Of a stretch of 64,000 bases of DNA, positions 17,404 through 25,649 are shown piece after piece. The notes beneath the pieces were generated by a model that saw only the letters and a program-made list of their open reading frames with translations, was not told the origin of the DNA and searched no databases. This stretch comes from Methylobacterium gossipiicola (GTDB taxonomy: Bacteria > Pseudomonadota > Alphaproteobacteria > Rhizobiales > Beijerinckiaceae), in NCBI RefSeq assembly GCF_900113485.1, contig NZ_FOPM01000001.1, positions 186,001-250,000 on the forward strand, written 5' to 3'. A program made the translations under genes and the position numbers. The stretch's first letter is position 1. Every line of letters starts with the position of its first letter.

Positions 17404-18564
17404 TCACTCGGCCGGCGTCGCGTCGCTCATGCGCACGCGCTGGACCGTGGGCTCTTCACTTGTTCCGGCGTCGATGGCCGGCAGTTCCACCTTCACCTCG
17501 GGCGCGGCGAGGGCCGCGACGCCCTCGTACTGGTCGAGGCGCCGGTCGATCATGCCGCCGATCTTCTGGCGGACTTCCGCCACCGTGAGACTGCGCCGGC
17601 CCTTGCCGGTCTTCTCGGTGAACAGGCTGCGATTGGCGCGCGCCGCGGCCTTGAAGGCGTGCTGGGCGACCTGCCCGGGCTTCTCGGCGCTCAAGGCCAG
17701 GAAGCGGCCGGCGCTCGCCGTGCCGAGAAAATGCGCGAAGTAGAGTTCCGCCGTGGTGAGGTCGCGGCCGATGCGCTGCTCGATGCGGCCGCGATCGCGG
17801 TTGATGAGTTCGCCCGCCATGAGGGCGGCGACGTAGGGGTCCTGCCGCAGGGCGAGGACGCGGGTCCGCACGGCGGAATCGGCGATGGTGATGGCGCTGC
17901 CGCGCCCCGTCACGGCGGCGGCCTCGTCGGCGAGGCCGTGACGGGCGCCGTAGGTGCGGATGAGTTCGAGCCAGGTGCCGGACAGGAACTGGAACAGGCC
18001 CTCGGCCGAGGAGGTGGAGGCCTTCACCGTGGTGGAGAAGCTCGATTCCTTGTCGGCGAGCGCCATCATGTAGACCGGATCGACCCCGGTCTCGCCGGCG
18101 GCGCGCAGGATGGTCTCGACGATCTCGCGCGGCACCGCCATGTCGCCGAAGCGCAGGCGTTCGGTGCCGGCGGCGTCGCGGACCGGGGCGAGGGTGGCGA
18201 GGTCCTCGGCGATGAGCGCGAGGGTCGCAGGTTCTTGCTCGACGATGGGAACCCCTGCCCATTCCTGCGCATTGTGGGGTTGTTGCGCGCGGGCTGTGGT
18301 CTGCGCCGTCATGGCGCGCTCGTCGATCCGAGCATGGGCGGAGGCGGCGGGAGCCAGGGCATTCTGTGGCAGGGCCGCTCCGACGGCGAGGCCCGTCACG
18401 AGGGTGGCGAGGGCTTGGCGCCCGGCTTTGGCGAGGGTCCGGCGCGCGCGGCGCTCGGTCCGTGGCAGCCAGGCCACGGTGGAATCTGCGTCGAAGGTCT
18501 CGTTGGGCACGAGACGGCTCACGTCGTCGGCGCAGGGCGCCGGCTCCGGGAAAACCCCCATCAT
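17404..18564 (-). CDS. Lytic-transglycosylase (SLT) fold protein, membrane-anchored
   Basis: 386 residues (a second ATG follows directly). An N-terminal cytoplasmic stretch of about 48 residues and a hydrophobic segment (50-66, ALATLVTGLAVGAALP) give a signal anchor or long signal peptide. A lysozyme-like domain follows: ADKESSF with candidate catalytic Glu 173 and SAEGLFQFLSGTW (186-198), the SLT motif II. The C-terminal 120 residues are charged and unrecognised, with SLTVAEVRQKIGGMIDRRL. It would cleave peptidoglycan glycan strands. AAGGA lies just before the start. A perfect CtrA-type box sits 117 bases upstream, in the region shared with ino1, hinting at cell-cycle control. Confidence 0.82.
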   Translation of the reverse strand: MMGVFPEPAPCADDVSRLVPNETFDADSTVAWLPRTERRARRTLAKAGRQALATLVTGLAVGAALPQNALAPAASAHARIDERAMTAQTTARAQQPHNAQEWAGVPIVEQEPATLALIAEDLATLAPVRDAAGTERLRFGDMAVPREIVETILRAAGETGVDPVYMMALADKESSFSTTVKASTSSAEGLFQFLSGTWLELIRTYGARHGLADEAAAVTGRGSAITIADSAVRTRVLALRQDPYVAALMAGELINRDRGRIEQRIGRDLTTAELYFAHFLGTASAGRFLALSAEKPGQVAQHAFKAAARANRSLFTEKTGKGRRSLTVAEVRQKIGGMIDRRLDQYEGVAALAAPEVKVELPAIDAGTSEEPTVQRVRMSDATPAE

Positions 18565-18680
18565 TGGTCCTTTTTCGTGCCGCTGCCTTCATGGGCGCGG
18601 CTTCGATTGTTCAGCGCGGCGAGGTTTCGCCGCCCGCTGTGACCAGAATGGGACAGCCCCGTGATTCAACCGTGGCACGC

Positions 18681-18695
18681 TTAACGTCTGGTTAA
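18681..18695. promoter_or_regulatory. Perfect CtrA-type box TTAA-N7-TTAA
   Basis: TTAACGTCTGGTTAA matches the full alphaproteobacterial CtrA consensus exactly. It is placed between the divergent SLT-fold gene (start 18564) and ino1 (start 18879). A further TTAA at about 18716-18719 has no second half. Which gene is controlled cannot be told; the SLT-fold gene is the closer one. The rest of the 314-base gap (18565-18878) shows no gene. Confidence 0.6.
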
Positions 18696-18878
18696 GGCTC
18701 TGTTTTCACGAAGATTTAACGAAGTGTTCGGCGGGCGTTCAGGCTAACCGCGGCAAAAAAGCGTCTCTCGCCGGGCTTGGCAGGACGCGGATGTGGTCCA
18801 TTTCGCTAAGACTGAACGGGAGGCTCCGGCACGTGGAGCGGCAATTCCCGTGGATCCCTTGAAGGAAGCCTTTTTCCA

Positions 18879-20069
18879 ATGAGCATGCAGACCGGTCGCC
18901 GCGTCGGCGTTGCGTTCGTTGGCATGGGTGGCGCCGTCGCCACCACCGCCATCGCAGGCATCGAAATGATCAAATCCGGATCGAACCGCCTCGACGGCTT
19001 GCCCCTGGCCGGTCTCTCCGTGGCCGGATTGGCCGATTACAAGGATCTGGTCTTCGCCGGGTGGGACCTGAACGACGACGATCTCGCCTCTGCCGCCGCC
19101 GGCCACGGCGTGCTCTCGCAGCAGGACATCGAGAACGGCGCCCAGGTGCTCAAGGGCATCAAGCCGTGGCCCGCCGTCGGCAGCGCGAAATTCTGCAAGA
19201 ACATCGAAGGTGCCAACCGCATCGTCGCCGCCGACCACCGCGAGGCGGTCTCGGTCATCGCGAGCGACCTTCGCCGCTTCAAGACCGAGAGCAACCTCGA
19301 CGACGTGGTGGTGATCAACCTCGCCTCGACGGAGCGCTGGCCGGACCTGTCCGCCGCGACCCTGAACTCGGCCGCCGCCTTCGAGAAGGGCCTCGATTCC
19401 AGCGACGAATCCATCAGCCCGGCGATGCTCTACGCCTATGCGGCGATCAAGAGCGGCGTGCCCTACGCCAACTTCACCCCGAGCGTCGCCGCCGACGTGC
19501 CGGCGCTGCTGGAGATGGCCAAGGAGCTGAACGTTCCCGTGGCGGGTAAGGACGGCAAGACCGGCCAGACCATGATGAAGACGGTGCTGGCCCCGGCCCT
19601 CAAGGCCCGCGCGCTCCACGTCGACGGCTGGTTCTCCACCAACATCCTCGGCAACCGCGACGGCCTGGCGCTGAACGACAAGGATTCTCTCCAGTCCAAG
19701 CTCAACACCAAGGGCACGGTGCTGGATTCGATCCTCGGCTACCCCGTCGAGGATCACCTCGTGCACATCCACTATTACCGCCCGCGCGGGGACGACAAGG
19801 AAGCCTGGGACAACATCGATGTCACCGGCTTCCTCGGTCAGCGCATGCAGATCAAGGTCAACTTCCTCTGCAAGGACTCGATCCTGGCCGCCCCCCTCGT
19901 CATCGAGATCGCCCGCGTCCTCGATCTGGCGAAGTCGCGCGGCGACGGCGGCGTGCAGGAGCAGCTCTCGTCGTTCTTCAAGGCGCCCATGGTCAAGAAC
20001 GGCCACGGTCCGGAGCACGATTTCGGCAAGCAGCAGACCATGCTCCTCGACTGGCTCGGCGTGAACTGA
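18879..20069 (+). CDS. ino1: Myo-inositol-1-phosphate synthase
   Basis: 396 residues, the length of actinobacterial-type MIPS. The enzyme converts glucose 6-phosphate to L-myo-inositol 1-phosphate with bound NAD. Visible signatures are the Rossmann GMGGAVATT (15-23), NFTPS (198-202), AGKDGKTGQT (222-231), STNILGNRDG (253-262) and the catalytic-domain KVNFLCKDSILAAP (326-339), all diagnostic. GAAGGAAG lies about eleven bases before the ATG. It is the first gene of a tightly packed operon; its stop overlaps the next start (TGATG). Since the following genes look like tailoring enzymes, the inositol phosphate is more likely a precursor of a special glycoside than of bulk phosphatidylinositol; that is inference. 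Confidence 0.96.
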   Translation: MSMQTGRRVGVAFVGMGGAVATTAIAGIEMIKSGSNRLDGLPLAGLSVAGLADYKDLVFAGWDLNDDDLASAAAGHGVLSQQDIENGAQVLKGIKPWPAVGSAKFCKNIEGANRIVAADHREAVSVIASDLRRFKTESNLDDVVVINLASTERWPDLSAATLNSAAAFEKGLDSSDESISPAMLYAYAAIKSGVPYANFTPSVAADVPALLEMAKELNVPVAGKDGKTGQTMMKTVLAPALKARALHVDGWFSTNILGNRDGLALNDKDSLQSKLNTKGTVLDSILGYPVEDHLVHIHYYRPRGDDKEAWDNIDVTGFLGQRMQIKVNFLCKDSILAAPLVIEIARVLDLAKSRGDGGVQEQLSSFFKAPMVKNGHGPEHDFGKQQTMLLDWLGVN

Positions 20070-20989
20070 TGGCCACGTCTTCGGGGGGCGGCCCCGCCGC
20101 TCCCCTCGCCCTGCGCCCGCTCCTCGTCGAACTCAACGACCTGAAGCGGGTCCATTCCGCCGGCCGCACGGGCTCCATTGCCGAACGCCTGTTCGCGCAA
20201 GGCTGGGGCGCCCTCACGGGCGGTGCCCTGGCCGAGGAGGTCGCCCTCGACATCACCGCCAAGGCGCTCGCGGCCGCGCGCCTGTGCGACCTCGACGCGG
20301 CATTCCTCGCTGCCGCCGGCCTCGACCACGGGGCGGCCTCGGGTGTCCTCGTCGCCGGGTTCGATGCGGTGACGGAGAGCGTCGAGGCCGGTCTACGGGA
20401 CCGCCTGCGCGCGCGCCTGACCGAGCCCGGCTCCGTCGTGCCCGGCCCCCTACCGGCCTTCGTCGCGGCCCTGGCGCACCAGCCCCGCGCCGGCGTCACC
20501 TGCCCGGGCAAGCCCCGCATTCTGTTGGAGCCGCCCGAAAACCACGCCGAGCATTGTCTCATGGTGGCGGTCTACGGCGTCGTGCTGAGCCCGTTCTACC
20601 GGGCCGATCCGACCCTCGTGTTCCTCGCCGCCATGAGCCACCACTTCCACAATGCGGCGATGCCGGACGCGGGCTTCACCGGTGAGATGCTGCTCGGCGA
20701 TCACCTCGGCCCGATCATGGCCCGGATTACAGCCTGGGCCCTCGACGAACTCGACCCCACCCTGCGCCAGACCGTGGAGCGGGCCCGCACGGTCCTGCCC
20801 GACGACGCCACGGCAGAGGGGCGTGCCTTCCACGCCGCCGATTGCATCGATCGCGTCCTCCAGATCGCCCAGCACCTGCGCGCCGCCGAACTGACCATGG
20901 GCACCGTTCTCGACGACATGGAACTGGTCCATGCCGGTCCGGTGAAGGCGTTTCACGATCGTGTCCTGACGGACATGCATATTCCGTGA
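20069..20989 (+). CDS. Uncharacterised His/Asp-rich protein (HD-like fold possible)
   Basis: 306 residues, start overlapping the ino1 stop by one base, so translationally coupled. No family was recognised with certainty. The N-terminal half is an alanine/leucine-rich helical region. The centre has clustered potential metal ligands: ENHAEH (His 159, 162), SHHFHNA (191, 192, 194), PDAGFTGE (Asp 200) and LLGDHL (Asp 211, His 212), with a later HAADCIDRV. The spacing recalls HD-domain phosphohydrolases, though the canonical His-Asp doublet reads His-His. If it is an HD hydrolase, an inositol-phosphate phosphatase would be a sensible role here, since no other phosphatase is encoded in the operon. 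That role is a guess. Confidence 0.5.
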   Translation: MATSSGGGPAAPLALRPLLVELNDLKRVHSAGRTGSIAERLFAQGWGALTGGALAEEVALDITAKALAAARLCDLDAAFLAAAGLDHGAASGVLVAGFDAVTESVEAGLRDRLRARLTEPGSVVPGPLPAFVAALAHQPRAGVTCPGKPRILLEPPENHAEHCLMVAVYGVVLSPFYRADPTLVFLAAMSHHFHNAAMPDAGFTGEMLLGDHLGPIMARITAWALDELDPTLRQTVERARTVLPDDATAEGRAFHAADCIDRVLQIAQHLRAAELTMGTVLDDMELVHAGPVKAFHDRVLTDMHIP

Positions 20990-21020
20990 TCCGAACCGTC
21001 GATCACGCGGATACAGCGCC

Positions 21021-22205
21021 ATGATTCCCTTCGCACTCCTCTCGCCGGAGACCGGCGAGTCCCTGAAGGCCGACACGCCCCACTCCCTACGCGACGCCGG
21101 GACGGGGGCGCGCTGGCCGGTCATCGACGGGATTCCCTACCTGCGGACGGGCCGGTCCGACCTCGTCCTGCGGACCCTCGAACTCCTCGACGCGGGCAAG
21201 GCCGACCTCGCCCTGGAAGGTCTGCTCGCCGATCAGGACGATTGGTGGACCGGCCCGTCGGCCGATCCCCTCGATCTTCACGAACTCGTGCGCGACCGGG
21301 AAAAGCTCACCCTGCGGGATGCCGTGCGCCTCCTCGGTTGGGGCCGGGTCGGCGATTACTTCGTCCATCGCTGGAGTGACCCGACCTATCTCGCCGGCCT
21401 CGCCTTGCTCGAGGCCCATTGGAACGATCCCGTCTGTGTGTTCGAGTTCGCCTGCGGCATCGGGCATTACCTGCGCGAGTTCGCCCTCCGGGGTCTCAAG
21501 GTCGCGGGGGCGGATGTGGTGTTCGCCAAGCTCTGGGTCGCCCGGCATTGGGTGGTGGGCACGGGCGCGCAACTCGTCTGCTTCGATGCCGGGTCGCCGC
21601 ATTGGCCGATCCCGGAAGCGCCCGTCGATCTCGTGGTCTGCAACGACGCGTTCTACTTCCTCGACGACAAGGCGGACGTGCTCGACAACCTGCGCCAGAA
21701 CGCCGGTGACGATGGCTGGCTCGTCCTGAGCCACATTCACAACAGCGGCAGGCCGGGCTTCTCGGCGGGCCGTGCCGTCTCGGCGGCGGAGATCGAGGAG
21801 CTGTTTCCCGACGGTCTCGTGTACGACGACGCCGATTTGATGCGTGCCCTGGTCGAGGCCCGCGCCCCCTCGCCACGTGCACCGAGCGAGCTCACCGGGG
21901 TCGAGGCGTTCTCCGTGGTCGCCGGACCGGGGATGCGGCCCGCACCGCGCGCCATCGTCGATGGCATCACCCTGCCGCGCGCCGGCACGCGTCTGCGCCT
22001 CAATCCCCTTTACGCCCCCGATCCGGCGGGCGGCTATCGCATCGCTTGGCCGTCCGAGCGCTACGAAGCGGAATATGGCGGGCTCGCCACCTATCCGGTT
22101 CACTCCGAAGGTCCCGAGACTCTCGATTGGGCCGGCGGCGTTGCTGCGCCGGGGGTGGAGCGCGTCCGGACCCGCGAATACGTCGATCTACCGGAGCGTT
22201 GGTGA
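21021..22205 (+). CDS. SAM-dependent methyltransferase of the inositol/YcaO operon
   Basis: 394 residues. The first 45 residues (PFALLSPETGESL...WPVIDGIPYLR) look like a Trm112-type domain stripped of its zinc cysteines. A class I methyltransferase core follows: VFEFACGIGHYLREFA (motif I, about 140-155), an acidic GADVVF at the end of strand 2, and LVVCNDAFYFLDD (motif IV) before LVLSHIHNS. A C-terminal extension of roughly 120 residues beyond the core (YEAEYGGLATYPVHSEG region) is unrecognised and may bind the acceptor. The stop overlaps the next start (TGATG). The acceptor could be a cyclitol hydroxyl, an amine or a carboxylate; sequence does not say. Confidence 0.75.
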   Translation: MIPFALLSPETGESLKADTPHSLRDAGTGARWPVIDGIPYLRTGRSDLVLRTLELLDAGKADLALEGLLADQDDWWTGPSADPLDLHELVRDREKLTLRDAVRLLGWGRVGDYFVHRWSDPTYLAGLALLEAHWNDPVCVFEFACGIGHYLREFALRGLKVAGADVVFAKLWVARHWVVGTGAQLVCFDAGSPHWPIPEAPVDLVVCNDAFYFLDDKADVLDNLRQNAGDDGWLVLSHIHNSGRPGFSAGRAVSAAEIEELFPDGLVYDDADLMRALVEARAPSPRAPSELTGVEAFSVVAGPGMRPAPRAIVDGITLPRAGTRLRLNPLYAPDPAGGYRIAWPSERYEAEYGGLATYPVHSEGPETLDWAGGVAAPGVERVRTREYVDLPERW

Positions 22206-23203
22206 TGTCCGTCGCCTGGGGGATCGTCGGCTTCGGCTGGGTCGCGCGTGATTACATGGCGCCCGGCATCCGGGATGCCGGCCATCGCCTCGTCGCCGTG
22301 GCCGATCCCGGAGCGGAGTCGCGGGCGGCGGCGGAGGCCCTGGGTGCCCGCGCCTATGCCGACCTCGCCGATCTCGTGGCCGATCCCGAGATCGAGGCAG
22401 TCTACGTCGCGACCCCCAACCATCTCCACCGCGAGGCCATCGAAGCGCTCGCCGCCTCTGGTAAGGCGATCCTGTGCGAAAAGCCCATGGCGGCGAGCTT
22501 GCGCGACGCCGAGGCCATGGCGATGGCCGTGTCCGACAACCGGACGTTCTACGGCACCGCCTTCGACCAGCGCCACCACCCGGCCCACCGCGCCATGCGC
22601 GACTGGATCGCTCAAGGCCGCCTCGGCACCGTCACGGCCGTGCGGATCGTCTACGCCTGTTGGCTGCCCCGGGCCTGGACCTCGGTCGCCGGTCACGACA
22701 ACTGGCGTATCGATCCGAAGAAGGCTGGCGGCGGCGCCCTGATGGATCTGGCGCCCCACGGCCTGGATCTCGTCGACTTCCTGGTCGGCGAATCCATCGT
22801 CGATCTCGCCGCCCTCACGCAGGCCCGCGCCCAGGACTACGCCGTCGACGACGGAGCCCTGCTCATCGGACGGACGGGATCCGGCGTGCTCGCCAACCTG
22901 CACGTCGCGTACAATTGCCCCGACGCCCTGCCGCGCCGGCGCCTCGAGATGACCGGCACCGCAGGCCAACTCACAGCGATCGACACCATGGGGCAGGTGG
23001 CGGGCGGCAGCCTCACCTTCATCGATGGGACGACGGGGCAGGCGCAGCCAATCGCCTTCGACGGCGCGGCCTCGCCCTTCCTCGAACAGGTGCGGGCCTT
23101 CGGCTCGGCCCTACGGCACCCGGAGGAGCGGGCGGCCTACAGCGCCCCCCGCGACCTCCACACCATGCGGCTCCTGGCCCGCGCCTACGACGCCCTGACC
23201 TGA
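22205..23203 (+). CDS. Gfo/Idh/MocA-family NAD(P)-dependent oxidoreductase
   Basis: 332 residues from an ATG overlapping the methyltransferase stop. The Rossmann start GIVGFGWVA (6-14), VATPNHLH (68-75) and the family lysine motif CEKPMA (91-96, Lys 93) are clear. A C-terminal domain contains GGGALMDLAPHGLDLVDFL with the substrate-site Asp and His. Family members oxidise or reduce sugars and cyclitols, inositol 2-dehydrogenase being the best known. Beside ino1 and an IolE-like TIM barrel, oxidation of an inositol (phosphate or glycoside) to an inosose is the natural hypothesis. The gap to the YcaO gene is 14 bases. Confidence 0.88.
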   Translation: MSVAWGIVGFGWVARDYMAPGIRDAGHRLVAVADPGAESRAAAEALGARAYADLADLVADPEIEAVYVATPNHLHREAIEALAASGKAILCEKPMAASLRDAEAMAMAVSDNRTFYGTAFDQRHHPAHRAMRDWIAQGRLGTVTAVRIVYACWLPRAWTSVAGHDNWRIDPKKAGGGALMDLAPHGLDLVDFLVGESIVDLAALTQARAQDYAVDDGALLIGRTGSGVLANLHVAYNCPDALPRRRLEMTGTAGQLTAIDTMGQVAGGSLTFIDGTTGQAQPIAFDGAASPFLEQVRAFGSALRHPEERAAYSAPRDLHTMRLLARAYDALT

Positions 23204-23217
23204 GGACGGATCATCAC

Positions 23218-24807
23218 GTGAGCGAACACGATCAGGACGCCCGAGCCCGCAATCCGCGCGTCACCGCCCCGCGCGCCTACACCTACGGGGCGAAGCGGCG
23301 GATCGAAGGCTTGCCGGCGAGCCTGCCCGAGCCCGTGCGCGCCTATCTCGACATCCTGCCCGAGGGCCGCATCGTCGGCTTTCCCCTGGCGCCCCTCGAC
23401 CGCACCGGCATCCCGGTCTGGTTCGTCTCGCTGTTCCTCGACGATCCGTTCTTCGTCGGCGCCATGCCGAGCGGCATCGGCTACGGCGCGACGGACGAGG
23501 AGGCGCTCATCGGCGCCGTGGCGGAGATCGCCGAGAACCTGATGCCGTCGCTCGCGGTCATGCCGCGCAAAAAGGAACGCGGCTCCTACACCGACCTCGT
23601 GAAAGTGTTCGGGGCCGGCAGCGTCGCCGATCCGCTGACCCTGTGCCTGCCCGCCGGCAGCTCCGTCGGCCGCGATACCGTCCTCGAATGGACGCCCGCC
23701 ATCCGTGCCCGCACGGGCGAGTCCGTGTGGATGCCCCTCGACATCGCGGCCACCGATTATTTCGAGCTGTCGGAGGGCTACAAGCCCTTCACCAACCTCA
23801 TCACCAACGGCCTGGGCGCCGGCCCGGACACCGACTTCGCCCTCGGCCACGGCCTCCTTGAACTCTTGCAGCGCGACGGCAACGGCCTGCTGTTCCGGGC
23901 CCTCGACCAGGGCGTGATGCTCGATTTGTCGGAGGGCCTCGGCCCCGAGACGCGCGGCATGCTCGACCGCCTCGACGCCCTGGGCATCAAGGCCCTGCCG
24001 AAATTCGCCACGGACCAGTTCGGCCTCACCAACATCTACGTGGTCGGCCACGACCGGAACCTCGCCGACACCCCCGTCCCCATCGCACTCTCGGCGTGCG
24101 GTGAAGCCTGCGACCCCGACCGCGAGCGGGCCTTGCGCAAGGCGCTGCTCGAATTCCAGGCCGCCCGGGTGCGGAAAGCCTTCGGCCACGGTCCCCTGTC
24201 CTTCGCCGAGCGCGTGACCCCGCCGGGCTACGTCCAGGCCTTCATCGATAAGGCCCTGCCGAGCCTCGACCTCGAGGAGAGCCGCGCCCTCAAGGCCATG
24301 CTCGACTGGATCGTGCTGCCGGCCGAGGATCTCGCCGCGACCCTGCGCGACACCGTCTATTCCGAGCGTTCGACCAAGAAGTTCACCGACCTGCCAACGA
24401 CCCCGGCCCCCGATGGTCACGCCCGTGGCCGCATCGCCCGCGAGCGCCTGGAGGAGGCGGGCTTCGATGTGCTCTACGTCGATTGCGCGCCGCCCGGCGG
24501 CGGCGTCGGCGTGGTCAAGGCCATCGTGCCGGGGCTCGAAGTCGAGACCATGAGCTACCACCGCATCGGCGAGCGCAATACGCAGAAGCTCATCGAGCGC
24601 GATCACCCGCTGATCCGGTTCGGCGAGGCGAGCGAGACCCTGCGCCCCGTGCGCCTGACGCCGGAAGCCCTGGAGCGCTTCGGCGGACAGCCCCTGTTCG
24701 ACACGGCGCTGGCCGACCGGATCGTGGGGGCGCATTACCCGCTCTACCGCGAGCCGGAATCGCACCACGCCCCGTTCCGCTTGCGCCAGCAGGGGAGGGG
24801 CGCATGA
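23218..24807 (+). CDS. YcaO-domain protein
   Basis: 529 residues from a GTG (a GAGGACGG lies about seven bases upstream). YcaO proteins use ATP to activate amide backbones for azoline, thioamide or amidine formation. The ATP/Mg signature appears in three blocks: ATDEEALIGAVAEIAENL (about 91-108, Glu 103 and 106), TNGLGAGPDTDFALGHG and LELLQRDG (196-221, Glu 215, Arg-Asp 219-220), and ALRKALLEFQAARVR (305-319, Glu 312, Gln 314). About 200 residues follow the core; a late CAPPGGGVGVVKAIVPGLE segment resembles the C-terminal region of TOMM-type YcaO proteins. The C-terminus is not proline-rich. No precursor peptide, E1-like/ocin-ThiF partner or TfuA gene adjoins, which is unusual. Confidence 0.9.
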   Translation: MSEHDQDARARNPRVTAPRAYTYGAKRRIEGLPASLPEPVRAYLDILPEGRIVGFPLAPLDRTGIPVWFVSLFLDDPFFVGAMPSGIGYGATDEEALIGAVAEIAENLMPSLAVMPRKKERGSYTDLVKVFGAGSVADPLTLCLPAGSSVGRDTVLEWTPAIRARTGESVWMPLDIAATDYFELSEGYKPFTNLITNGLGAGPDTDFALGHGLLELLQRDGNGLLFRALDQGVMLDLSEGLGPETRGMLDRLDALGIKALPKFATDQFGLTNIYVVGHDRNLADTPVPIALSACGEACDPDRERALRKALLEFQAARVRKAFGHGPLSFAERVTPPGYVQAFIDKALPSLDLEESRALKAMLDWIVLPAEDLAATLRDTVYSERSTKKFTDLPTTPAPDGHARGRIARERLEEAGFDVLYVDCAPPGGGVGVVKAIVPGLEVETMSYHRIGERNTQKLIERDHPLIRFGEASETLRPVRLTPEALERFGGQPLFDTALADRIVGAHYPLYREPESHHAPFRLRQQGRGA

Positions 24808-25649
24808 GCCTGCGTTTCGCCTACAACACCAACGGCACGGCGAATCACCGCCTCGCCGACGCCGTCGATCTCATTGCCGAGTCCGGCTACCAGGGCATCG
24901 CCCTCACCCTCGACATCCACCACCTCGATCCGTTCGCGGAGAACTGGAAGCAGGAGGCTGAAAGCCTGTCGAGCCGGCTCCAGCATCTCGGCCTCGGGGT
25001 GGTGATCGAGACCGGTGCCCGCTTCCTCCTCGACCCGAAGGCCAAGCACGAGCCCACCCTGGTGACCGGCGACGCAGCCGGCCGGGCGCGTCGCGTCGGC
25101 TTCCTCAAGCGGGCCGTCGACATCGGGGCGATCCTTCACGCGGAAGCGGTCTCGTTCTGGGCCGGTGTCCCGAAGCCCGGCATCGACCGGACAGAGGCCC
25201 GTCATTGGCTGAACGAGGGGCTCGCCGAAGTCACCGCCTATGCCCGCCGCCAGGGTGTCGTCGCGTGCCTTGAGCCCGAGCCCGGCATGCTCATCGAGAC
25301 CCTCGACGATTTCGCGGCCCTCGACATCGACGGCCTGCACCTCGCCCTCGACACAGGCCATTGCCTCGTCACCGGCGAGCGCGATCCGGCCGTGGCCGTG
25401 GCCGAGTTCGCCGAGCGCATCGGCACCGTCGCCATCGAGGACATGAAGCGCGGCGAGCACATTCACCTGCCGTTCGGCGAGGGCGACATGGACGTGCCGG
25501 GGGTGCTGAACGCCCTCGACGCCATCGGCTTTGCCAAGCTGATCTGCGTCGAACTCTCCCGCGAGAGCCACCGGGCCGACGTCATGGTCCCGGCCGCCCT
25601 CGATTTCCTGCGGACGTGCCGCACGCCCAACGCGGAGCCGGGCCTTTGA
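24804..25649 (+). CDS. IolE/IolI-like sugar-phosphate isomerase/epimerase (TIM barrel)
   Basis: 281 residues, ATG overlapping the YcaO stop by four bases. The xylose-isomerase-like TIM barrel is recognised from its metal-ligand strand ends: CLEPEPG (Glu 157), LALDTGHCL (Asp 183, His 186), MKRGEHIHLP (His 219/221) and ICVELSRES (Glu 250). Relatives include inosose dehydratase IolE, inosose isomerase IolI and hydroxypyruvate isomerase. In an operon with inositol synthase and a Gfo/Idh dehydrogenase, isomerisation or dehydration of an inosose intermediate is the most economical reading. The ETGARFLLDPKAKHEP segment (69-84) looks like a subfamily signature that I could not attach to a characterised enzyme. 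Confidence 0.82.
   Translation: MSLRFAYNTNGTANHRLADAVDLIAESGYQGIALTLDIHHLDPFAENWKQEAESLSSRLQHLGLGVVIETGARFLLDPKAKHEPTLVTGDAAGRARRVGFLKRAVDIGAILHAEAVSFWAGVPKPGIDRTEARHWLNEGLAEVTAYARRQGVVACLEPEPGMLIETLDDFAALDIDGLHLALDTGHCLVTGERDPAVAVAEFAERIGTVAIEDMKRGEHIHLPFGEGDMDVPGVLNALDAIGFAKLICVELSRESHRADVMVPAALDFLRTCRTPNAEPGL

Noticed and set aside
18714..18730. Second CtrA site after the perfect box near ino1
   Set aside because: Only one TTAA half is present; the second half reads TTCG.
22474..23217. Extension of the YcaO frame about 248 codons upstream
   Set aside because: That part overlaps the Gfo/Idh gene in another frame and has arginine-rich non-protein-like composition; the GTG at 23218 has a ribosome site.
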